From Ignavibacteriota bacterium (GTDB taxonomy: Bacteria > Bacteroidota > Ignavibacteria > Ignavibacteriales > Melioribacteraceae), in assembly GCA_016708125.1 (NCBI GenBank), contig JADJGF010000001.1, forward strand, positions 1,076,001 to 1,140,000: 64,000 nt of DNA, given 5' to 3'. Below are positions 53,146 to 62,400 of this stretch, in pieces. Both the position numbers and the translations under genes were made by a program. Position 1 is the stretch's first letter; every line of letters begins with the position of its first letter. The notes under the pieces are model-generated. The model did no database searches. It worked only from the letters and a program-made list of their open reading frames with translations, and was not told where the DNA came from.

Positions 53146-54604
53146 CAATTTCCTCTGCAAATTTTAACGCACTTACTAAAACTGCCGATTTGTTCTGAAT
53201 TTCTTTTAACTCCAATTCGGGTTTACTGTCTGCAACAATTCCCGCTCCGGCTTGCCAATAAATTGTATTTTTATTTGCAAAAAAAGTTCTGATTGCAATA
53301 CACATATCTAAATTTCCATTAAAATCTATATAACCTACGGAACCGGCATATGGTCCGCGTCTTACATTTTCATATTCATTTATTAATTGAATTGCTCTAA
53401 TTTTTGGCGCGCCGGAAACTGTTCCCGCCGGAAAACTTGCTTTTAAAGCATCTATACAATTTTTATCATTTTGCAATTTTCCTTCAACACGGGAAACAAT
53501 ATGCATTACGTGAGAAAACCTATGAACTTTTTTCATTTCACTTACATAAACGGAATTGTGTTCGCAGACTCTGCCTAAGTCATTTCGTGCAAGATCAACA
53601 AGCATTGTGTGTTCGGCAATTTCTTTTTCGTCATTCAATAAATTTTCCTCAAGCATCAAATCTTCTTCTTTTGTTTTTCCGCGTCTTCGGGTTCCGGCAA
53701 TCGGCAAAATTGTAGCGTTACCATCTTTTACTTTTAATAAATCTTCCGGTGAAGTTCCGATAATTGTTAGGTCTTCATTTATTTCCATAAAATACATATA
53801 CGGTGATGGATTTATAATTCGTAAAGCCCTATAAACATTGAGCAAATCGCCTTCATACTTTTGATTAAATCTTTCTGAAATTACAAGTTGGAATACATCT
53901 CCATTGTAAATGTTGTTTTTTATTTTTTCAATTTTTGAAGAAAATTCTTCCAGATTAATTTTTCCTTCAAACTCAGAAATTGTATTAAATTTATTTTGAT
54001 AAGAAATTGGCTCTACAATTTTTTTCTTTATTTCTGAAATTCGTGAAATTGCTTCTTCATATGCAAAATATGAATTTAGTATTTCTTCAACAAAAACATT
54101 TGCAATTAAAATTATTCTGTGTTTGTAATGATCAAAAGCAATTAATGTATCAAATAATCCTAAAATGGAATTTGGAAATTCTTGCGATAAATTTTGATTA
54201 AAATGAATTGTCGGTTCAATTTTAGAAATTATTTCAAATCCCAAATAACCAACAATTCCGCCGGTAAAATCTGGTAATTCCTCAATTTGAGGATGATTAT
54301 ATTTTTCGACCAAACTGTGTAAATAATCAAAAAGTTCAATTTCTAATTTTTCCGACTTACCATTTTTTGTAATGGTGATATGATTATTTTCCGATTGAAT
54401 GATTTCCTTGGGTGAGGTTCCGATGAATGAATAACGCGCTAATCTTCCAATTCCTTCAACTGATTCCAGTAAAAATGAAAATTTATTTTTTTCTCTAATT
54501 TTTAAATAAGCTAAAACCGGAGTAAGCAAATCTGCTGTAATAATTTCAAAAACCGGAATAACATTATATTTTTTTGAAAGATCTTCAAATTCTGCAAATT
54601 TCAT
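53123..54604 (-). CDS. trpE: Anthranilate synthase component I
   Basis: TrpE makes anthranilate from chorismate. It is 493 aa with LLESVEGIGRLARYSFIGTS (the tryptophan feedback site region carries the LLES motif), DVFQLVISERFNQKYEGD, PSPYMYFME, ILPIAGTRRRGKTKEEDLML, DLARNDLGRVCE, SFPAGTVSGAPKIRAI and YAGSVGYIDFNGN. It heads the structural genes. A TAGGAAT ribosome site precedes the ATG, and a leader with an attenuator and a palindromic repeat lies upstream. Confidence 0.98.
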   Translation of the reverse strand: MKFAEFEDLSKKYNVIPVFEIITADLLTPVLAYLKIREKNKFSFLLESVEGIGRLARYSFIGTSPKEIIQSENNHITITKNGKSEKLEIELFDYLHSLVEKYNHPQIEELPDFTGGIVGYLGFEIISKIEPTIHFNQNLSQEFPNSILGLFDTLIAFDHYKHRIILIANVFVEEILNSYFAYEEAISRISEIKKKIVEPISYQNKFNTISEFEGKINLEEFSSKIEKIKNNIYNGDVFQLVISERFNQKYEGDLLNVYRALRIINPSPYMYFMEINEDLTIIGTSPEDLLKVKDGNATILPIAGTRRRGKTKEEDLMLEENLLNDEKEIAEHTMLVDLARNDLGRVCEHNSVYVSEMKKVHRFSHVMHIVSRVEGKLQNDKNCIDALKASFPAGTVSGAPKIRAIQLINEYENVRRGPYAGSVGYIDFNGNLDMCIAIRTFFANKNTIYWQAGAGIVADSKPELELKEIQNKSAVLVSALKFAEEIDENISNR

Positions 54605-54626
54605 TTTATTCCTAATTGATTTTCAT

Positions 54627-54699
54627 TTCTTGCTCTTATTCTTAATCTTAATCTATTTTTAGAGTATGATTAAGAGTAAGATAAAGATTAAGAAAAAGA
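54627..54699. repeat. TCTTAATCTTA-type palindromic repeat, copy d
   Basis: The left arm contains CTTATTCTTAATCTTAATC and the right arm GATTAAGAGTAAGATAAAGA. It lies between the trp attenuator and trpE, so it is transcribed in full-length trp mRNA and could fold in the leader. Confidence 0.7.
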
Positions 54700-54716
54700 T
54701 AAAAACATGATATAAC

Positions 54717-54756
54717 AAAAAAAACCCTTCTCAGTGATTTACCAAGAAGGGTTTTT
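54717..54756 (-). terminator. trp attenuator (intrinsic terminator)
   Basis: On the minus strand AAAAACCCTTCT pairs with AGAAGGGTTTTT around a 13-nt loop, followed by a run of T. It lies 24 bp downstream of the stop of the Trp-rich leader peptide and before trpE. A CAGTGA directly after the leader stop can pair with TCACTG in the hairpin loop, which is a candidate antiterminator contact. Confidence 0.85.
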
Positions 54757-54779
54757 AATTTCCTAATATATTTCACTGG

Positions 54780-54854
54780 TTACAAAGTATTAGATATGCT
54801 CCACCACCAAGCCCAGTTTTTTAAATTGTTATATGTTAAATTCATTTTATTCAT
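54780..54854 (-). CDS. trpL: trp operon leader peptide (24 aa, Trp-rich)
   Basis: A short gene encodes a 24-residue peptide whose second half contains NWAWWWSISN, so four of five consecutive residues are tryptophan (codons at 54801-54815). Possible starts are the ATGs at 54854 and 54845. It stops 24 bp before a strong terminator hairpin. This is the classical arrangement for attenuation: ribosomes stalling at the Trp codons when charged tRNA-Trp is scarce would allow transcription into trpE. The function is inferred from the arrangement and the extreme Trp content. Confidence 0.88.
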   Translation of the reverse strand: MNKMNLTYNNLKNWAWWWSISNTL

Positions 54855-54864
54855 TATGGATTGT

Positions 54865-54894
54865 AAGATAAATTATTTTTATGGAAAATGTCAA
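54865..54894 (-). promoter_or_regulatory. Candidate trp operon promoter
   Basis: On the minus strand a perfect TTGACA (54894-54889) and TATCTT (54870-54865) are separated by 18 nt. The predicted start of transcription falls a few bases before the first ATG of trpL, so the leader mRNA would have almost no 5' untranslated region. Confidence 0.6.
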
Positions 54895-54974
54895 TAGGAA
54901 AATGTTTTTAATTAACTTCTTTTCTAATCTGAATTATATTTATACAATATTTTAATTATTACTTCAACTTGAAA

Positions 54975-55110
54975 TTTTATCTTAATCTTATTCTTAATCA
55001 TAATCTTACTCTTCTTTTAATGCAGTTATTTTCTTAAAAGAAAAGTTTAGAGAAACAATTGAGAATGTTTTATAAAGATTAGGATTAAGATTATGAGTAA
55101 GATTAAGAAA
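54975..55110. repeat. TCTTAATCTTA-type palindromic repeat, copy e (with insert)
   Basis: The left arm includes CTTAATCTTATTCTTAATCA and the right arm GATTAAGATTATGAGTAAGA. About 60 bp of unrelated sequence separates the arms, more than in the other copies. It lies between the sigma factor terminator and the trp promoter; otherwise the 569-bp gap between trpE and the sigma gene holds only the leader elements listed. Confidence 0.65.
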
Positions 55111-55122
55111 GAAAAATAGGCA

Positions 55123-55153
55123 CAAAAAAAGCGGTTAAGTTTCCCTAACCGCT
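55123..55153 (-). terminator. Intrinsic terminator of the sigma factor gene
   Basis: On the minus strand AGCGGTTA pairs with TAACCGCT around an 8-nt loop and is followed by a run of seven T. It lies 20 bp after the sigma gene stop and separates it from the trp operon. Confidence 0.9.
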
Positions 55154-55173
55154 GCATGAATACAAATTATAAT

Positions 55174-56034
55174 TTATCCAAGATAGACTTTAAGTTTTTT
55201 GCTTCTTGAAGCATGACGCAATTTTCTTAAAGCTTGTTCTTTGATTTGTCTAACTCTTTCACGAGTTAAATTTAATATTTCACCAATTTCTTCCAAAGTT
55301 GCGGTGTATTCTGTATTAAATCCAAAATACAATTTAATAACTGTTGCTTCTTTTTCTGATAAAGTAGAAAGTACTCTTTCGATTTCATTTCTTAAAGATT
55401 CGCTCATTAAACGATGATCTGGCTGAGGCTGATCTTCGTTCGGCATAATATCCAAAAGACTACTTTTACTATCTTCACTTTGTGAAAATGGAGCATCAAC
55501 AGAAACTTGTCTTCCGGAATGACGAAGTGTATAAGCAACGTCATCAACATTCATTTCTAATTCTTGGGCAATTTCTTCAACACTTGGTTTTCTTTCAAGT
55601 TCTTGCTCAAGCATGCTTGCAGCTTTAGAAATTTTGGACAATTCTCCAACTCTGTTTAGAGGTAAACGAACCATTCTTGATTGATCTGCAATTGCTTGCA
55701 TAATTGATTGACGAATCCACCAAACGGCGTAGGATATAAATTTAAATCCTCTCGTTTCATCAAATTTCTTTGCAGCTTTAATCAAACCAAGATTTCCTTC
55801 GTTAATCAAATCGCTTAGTGGTAATCCTTGATGTTGGTATTGTTTAGCAACACTTACCACAAACCTTAAATTAGCTTTTGTCAGCTTATCTAAAGCAGCT
55901 TTATTTCCTTCTCTAATCTTAATTGCCAAATCAATCTCTTCTTCTGGAGTGATAAGATCAACTTTGCCAATTTCTTGGAAATATTTGTCCAACGATTGAC
56001 TTTCTCTGTTGGTTATTTGTTTAGTGATTTTCAA
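55174..56034 (-). CDS. rpoD: Primary RNA polymerase sigma factor (RpoD/SigA family), 286 aa
   Basis: The protein has the short Bacteroidota-type primary sigma layout. Region 1.2 contains SLDKYFQEIGKVDLITPEEE. Region 2 has ANLRFVVSVAKQYQHQGLPL, DLINEGNLGLIKAAKKFD and FKFISYAVWWIRQSIMQAI for -10 recognition. Region 3 follows, and region 4 has LEEIGEILNLTRERVRQIKE for -35 recognition. The start codon is TTG at 56034, before ITKQITNRESQ, with a GGGAG ribosome site 8 bp upstream. The canonical promoters seen nearby fit this factor. Confidence 0.95.
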   Translation of the reverse strand: MKITKQITNRESQSLDKYFQEIGKVDLITPEEEIDLAIKIREGNKAALDKLTKANLRFVVSVAKQYQHQGLPLSDLINEGNLGLIKAAKKFDETRGFKFISYAVWWIRQSIMQAIADQSRMVRLPLNRVGELSKISKAASMLEQELERKPSVEEIAQELEMNVDDVAYTLRHSGRQVSVDAPFSQSEDSKSSLLDIMPNEDQPQPDHRLMSESLRNEIERVLSTLSEKEATVIKLYFGFNTEYTATLEEIGEILNLTRERVRQIKEQALRKLRHASRSKKLKVYLG

Positions 56035-56110
56035 TTAGGATACTCCCTTGTTTATATATAGTAATTCTCAAATTAAGACATAGTAACTTTATTGCGAAAA
56101 AAATCTAAGG

Positions 56111-56139
56111 TATATAAGGTTTTTGGACTTTAAAGTCAA
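56111..56139 (-). promoter_or_regulatory. Candidate sigma factor gene promoter
   Basis: On the minus strand TTGACT and TATATA are separated by 17 nt, about 77 bp upstream of the TTG start. The rest of the 417-bp gap to the divergent 2211-aa gene is AT-rich with no other feature I can name. Confidence 0.55.
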
Positions 56140-56451
56140 TACTTTTTTATTGCCTAGTACTTTTTATGCATTTTGATGAAAAAGAAACTAAAATTTGGGG
56201 GGAAATTTTATTATTTATTCTTTTTTCGATTTTTACAACAACTACAATTTCTTAACTTATCCCCCTAATATCGAATAAAAAATAAAAAAGTTAAGTATAT
56301 TTAGATCAAGAAGTAATTTTTACAAATTTTTCCTTCTCTTTTTGGGTACATAATAAGTTGATTTTTTTAATAAAGTCAATGACTAAAAAAATACTTTTAT
56401 CTACCTTTTACAATCAAAAAATTAACTTTTACTAATAACATTATAATAAAT

Positions 56452-59400
56452 ATGCAAATAACAGGAAAACCAAAGATCAAATTGAGATCTGAAGCACATG
56501 ATTACATAAATCTTTTTAAATCGTTGGGTGAACGAGCCGAAAACTTTATGCCTAATGATACTTTAAATTTGCTCAAAAATTTTGTTAGAATTTGTTATGA
56601 AGAACCAATTGATCCTTCAAAACAAAATGCAGAAATTGATAAATATTTTCTCGAATTAAAAGAATCAATTCCCGGTTACTCCGATGTATCTTTAATGATT
56701 TTTCCTCATGAAGATTCGAAAGCATTTCAATATAGAGAGAAGAAACAAAATTTTGAAAATAAATTAAAATATTTTATAGATACCGAAGCCGTTGACTCAA
56801 AAACAAAAGAGCAGACTTTAAATATTCTCAATTCGCATGATTTTTCAATTGGAACTCCGCCGGTTACCGAAGCTCATTTAGATTTAATGTACAAATTAGT
56901 TTTGGGTGATGATGTAACCGAGTTAAGAAAATTTAGAGATGTAATTGGAATTGTCGGCGATATTGAAGAAGCACAGTGGAATTATTTTATGGATGTGCTT
57001 GAACAGATGATTATCCAAAGTTCTCATTACACCACAAATGCAGAAAAGCAAGATTTCTTAAGTAGAACTTTTCTAACCGTAAATTTTAAAGGATTAGACG
57101 GATTAATAAAAACTGTTGTCGGCGGAAGTTCTGACACAGTTGTTGAATTGCTTTCCGAAGAAATTTTTAACAAAAATGATGTTAAAGTTATTGAGTTTAA
57201 AAATCCGGAAGATTTGTTTAAGCAAATAGAATCCGATACAACAAGCATATTTATTGTTAAAATTGAAAATATGCGAAAGAATATTTTCAATAATAAAAAG
57301 TGGTTTCCGTATTTAACAAGAATTGTTTTGGTTGATAATTCACCGGAATCAAAAAGTACAAATACTTCTTTGGTTTTTGCGTTTCATAATAAAATTATAA
57401 ATACGTTAAATAAAGTTCACACAAAAAAATTGGGAGCTTTGGCAAACAGTCAGCTAAATCTCCGTTTAATTTTAGATAAAGTAAATGATGAAAATTTAGA
57501 AAAATTCAGAGTTTGCGCAGAACAAAAAATTAAAGATTATGATGATGAATTAATACAATTCAAACTAGAGCAATTGGGCGAAACCGAAAATCATTTAAAG
57601 AATTTATACTTATTTAAATTCAATAATTTTGTTAAACAAATAATTAAGGATAAATATTCCCTAACAAAATTAAGGGATTTTATTGTTCTTGTACAAAATT
57701 GTAAAAATCCAAAATCACTTCAGAAAATTAATAAAGCATTAATTGCGGAATTTGAATCGCGAACAAAAGCATATTTTTATTCAAATATTGAACAAGTAAA
57801 TATTGCTACAATTATAGAAGGCGGCGGTCGCGGACAAATTAGAACTTACGGAAGTTATTTACTTCAGAGAAAACTTAAAGAACTTGATCCAAAAATTATT
57901 CAAAAGTGTAAAACCATTATAGATATTACTCCGGATAACTATCAGCGAACTTTAAAAAATCATTTCCATAAAAATTTCGGACTAAATTTATTTTTGGAAA
58001 AGTATAAAGAATATATTACAAAAATTCAAAACGAATCAGACAACACCGGAAGATTTTACAATCTATTAATTGATTTAGGAATTAAAGAAGCTTACGAAAG
58101 CAAATCTGAAAATGAAAAGGATATTATAAAAGAATTTATCAGCAACTTAAGCAATTTGGAAATTACTTCTGTTGCCGACGATGTCCAAATGATAATTAGA
58201 GATATTTTATCAGACCGTGTTTTGATGCCATATATATTGTTTAACCAAGAAGCTTCGTGGGAATATAAAGATTTATTCCCGGAAGACAGATTTGATATAA
58301 ATCCATTTGATTTGGAAATTGGTTTGGATGAATCTGGTAGAATTGATTTTGATAGACTTCACCAAAGATTAAACAGAATGAAAAATAACTTCCAACTATT
58401 TGATGATACCGGAAGTTTGTGGGATAGATTCTGTGAAAATTTAACAATAATAATTAATGATCCATCAAATCCAAGCGGATACACGGATTTTAATAATGTG
58501 TCGTTGATAAAGTTTTTGAAATTTTTAAACAACAGCAAAATTACATTATTGCTGGATGAAGCTTATAGCGATTCGGTAAAAATTGAAGATCCGAAAGAAC
58601 CAAAGTGGCGAACAATTTCCAGATATATTATGAATAACATTTCAGCAATGGGAAATATAAGCGCAGTTTCGTCTTTATCAACTACTAAAAATTTAGGCGC
58701 AACCGGAAGCAGATTGGGTTCTTTAATTGCAACACCGGCAAGAAAAGATGTAATTGATTTTGCAAAAGAACAAAACGGAATTGAAAAAGGAAATACAAAT
58801 TCTCTTTATATTCTTGTAAATACTTTGGAAACTGCTCAACTTGCAAAAAAGATAAAAGACAGGATGGAACGAGAACTTCCAAAGGAAGCTTCTCGTTATA
58901 AAATTAAAGCAAGAATAGAAAAATATATAATTGATGAAATAGAAAATTTTAACGATAAAAAAGAAACCGCAAATCAAGGTAAAACTGCAAAAAGATTTTC
59001 ACCATTTGAAGGAAGTCCGCTGAACTTGTTTTTATTGGATGAACTCACATCGCTTGATAAATTAGATGTTTTAGATTTGCCCGATGATTTCAAATATAAA
59101 GGCGAGCCGTTTTTCAGTTATTACCAAAAACATCTTGTTTCTGAAATAAATAAATTCAGAGTTAATAAAAATTTCGGCGCTGAATCTATAAAGAGATTAA
59201 AACTATCTAAGGAAGTTGCTAATTCAATTCTTAACGAAACCGAAAATCAGTTTGCGGAAGTTCTTCCTTCCGATGGTTCTTATTTATTCAACTTAAAATT
59301 GAAGGAAAACTTTTTCTATCAAGATTTGGAAAAGTTCACAAAACGTTTAGCGCAAGAAAGAGGAATTGCGGTAATTCCATATCAAACGGGATTCTTACGA

Positions 59401-62400
59401 TTTTCAATTGGCGATTATGTTCACGGTTCTGATAAAAGTTATGAAGTTTTCAAAAAGGAATTTGAAAATGCGCTAAGAATAGTTTTAAAATATTTGGGAA
59501 TATTTACAGGTGAAAAATCTAAACCAGAAAATTCAGAAAAAAGAACTGATGATATTTTGGATGAAATTTTCAAGACATCAACCGACAAGGATTTTATTAA
59601 AAATATTCTCAATGATTTTGAAATAATTAAAAATATCAAAAAGCAAAAGAAGAGCAGTTTAACCATCAGCAATATTATGACGCTTTATCATGCGTTTCCA
59701 AAAGATTGCGGAGTTACAATTAATTCGTTAAACAAATCTCAAAATTCCGTAATTGAATTTTATGATAATATCGGCGAGTGCAGAGATTTGAGCAGTTTTA
59801 TAAAAAGTAAAGCTTTCTCAAAAATTTATGAAAATCTTTTACCACAGATTTATAAATCAATTCCGCAAATTAAAGATTTAGATTTCAACACTGTTATTAA
59901 TCGATTCGGCAAACCGACAATTCAAAAGTACATTGATAATAAAATGGATTACAAACCAAATTATCATGTGCTTGATGATCCCGAAGAAATTATTATAATG
60001 AAAGAAATTCTTATTGAGATGGAAAGAATTTTATTCTCTGATTCAAAAGTAAAAATTATGGCGATAAATGCTTCTGATGATTTTGCTTCAGATGTTTCTA
60101 AACTTGAAGGCACAAATATTATTCTGCGAAAATTTATTCGCGAATTGCTTTTACATTTCAATTTGCCTTTTGAACAAGATGCAATTGAACCAAATTGTGA
60201 ACAGCTTCTAAAGACTTCTGTCGAAAAGTTTAATGAAGTTGTAGGATTTTCCGTTGATGAATTTAATTTAAAACAATATGCCAACATATTTTTAGATAAA
60301 GTTTTTAATAAGTTGGATAAAAATTTATTCGGTGAAAAATTAGAAGGAATAGTTCACAAAATTTTAATTGACAAAATTCTTTCATCAAATTTATCAACCG
60401 AAAAAAAATTATTACATTTTTATATGCTAAAGAAAGATGATAGTTTTTTAAATATTCTCAATTCTAAAATTCAATTTTTATCAAATAAATTAGGTCAAAA
60501 AGAAAATGGTGAAGTAAAATTATTCACCGAAGATTTCATTTTTGAAATTGTTTCATCTGAAATAAATGAAATTATTAATGAAGTTTATAGATACAAAAAT
60601 GAAAAAATTACACAAGATAAACTTCATCAAGTTACACGTGATATAATTTTATTTTTCATTAAAATAATTAACAAAACTCGTTCAACGGAATATTATGATA
60701 AATACACTCACACTTTGATTAAATTCGTTGAAGCACAATACAGACAGCAAAATTCCAGCATTAACGAAATGATTCAGCACGGAATCACGCTTCATAAAAA
60801 TTATGAATTTAGTAATAAAACTTTAAATTCATTTGATGACGGATCGCTAAAATGGATTGAAGATGTAATGAAGAAATGCGGTGTAATTGCATCAGAACAG
60901 CCGGTTCAAACACATACAAGAATTGTAACCGATGCAAAAAAACGCGAATATGCAATGCATAAAGTAGATAGAGAAATTGATAATAATGAAGAAAGAAAAT
61001 ATGAAGATTTAAATGAGTATATAAAAAATTTAGATACAAAACCTTCGGCGGTTTTCTTTAAAAGTCGTTTATCAAAATTTGTTGAAAATATGGACTCCGA
61101 TGATTACAGATGCAAAATCATCAAACACGGACTTGTAAAAGTTTTATACATAATTCAAAAATCATATATAAAATATTTAACGGATAATCACCGCTTAATT
61201 ACTGCAGATGAAGTTAGCTTGAATGATTTAAAAGATTTTATTCCCGATGTAATTTTATTTTACGGTGCGCCGGAAAAAGTTATTTCATATCCGCAGATTG
61301 GTTACTTCAATATTAAGGGACCAAACGGAAATATAAAAACTTTAGTAACGCCGCTAAAAATGAAAACCGATTATTTCGGAAATATTAAAAAACCTTGGCT
61401 TACAATGATGAACGAAAAAGTTAAGGAAATGGGTGGTATGCCGGTTCATGGTTCATTGTTTGCAGTTGAAGAAGAAGACGGAAGTTTGTTTGTAATTCAA
61501 GTTGATGGCGATAGCGGTGTCGGTAAATCAGAAATGCTTGCGGCAATGATGTTAAAATGGCTAAAGAAAGATTTACCGGGAATTCGTTCGATAAAATTAA
61601 TTGCCGGCGATATGTTTTACGTTTTTCCGGATGCCGATGGAAATTTATATGGAATTGGAACTGAAGAGGGAGATTTTTCTCGCGTAACAGATTTTGATCC
61701 GGATTTCATTAAGTATTACAATTCCCTTTTTGAAAGTGCTGCAGATAGTAACGTTGAAGATTTAAATTCGAGAAGTACTATTAGCGGATTGTGTGATATT
61801 AAAATGCCGTACAAAATTGATATTATGTTAACCGCAAGTAATTTTGGTCGACAAGAAGCTGGTATTACAGTTTATAAAAATCCGGAAAACTTTTTGTTAT
61901 ATAGACATTCTCATGGCGAAAGAAAAGAGAAAGCAACAAGTTCGGATAATCCGAATTTTCAGCGAACGTTACTTCGTTATACAAATGATAAAAATGTTGT
62001 AGAAGTTATGGATAAACATGGCAATTATCTTGATGATGTTCTTGATTGGGAATTTGATGAATTCACCGGAAAATATTATTTATGTTCTTCATATAAGTTG
62101 ATTGAAAAAATTGATATTGAAGAAATTGTAAATAAAATTTTTGATAAAAAAGTTTTTAAACATTTGGATGGAAACAAATACAAAATTGATTCCGTAAAGT
62201 TTGATATAATCAAAAATAGATTTATTGCAAATTGTGTTGATATAAAATCGGAAGAATCAAACACTAAAGAAATTGTAATTGATAGAACAATTTTCAGCAG
62301 TTTCTTCAATTCATTGGCAAGCACTCCGGCGGGACAACCATTCGTTGCCGAAGAAGGTCAATATGAAATGAAAAAACATTTGGTTAATATTTTGAAAGGC

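Noticed and set aside
54717..54854. T-box riboswitch upstream of trpE
   Set aside because: No T-box consensus or specifier stem is visible; the Trp-rich leader peptide explains the hairpin better.
59439..59672. Minus-strand open frames inside the 2211-aa gene
   Set aside because: They are hydrophobic shadows produced by AT-rich lysine and glutamate codons on the other strand; no ribosome sites.
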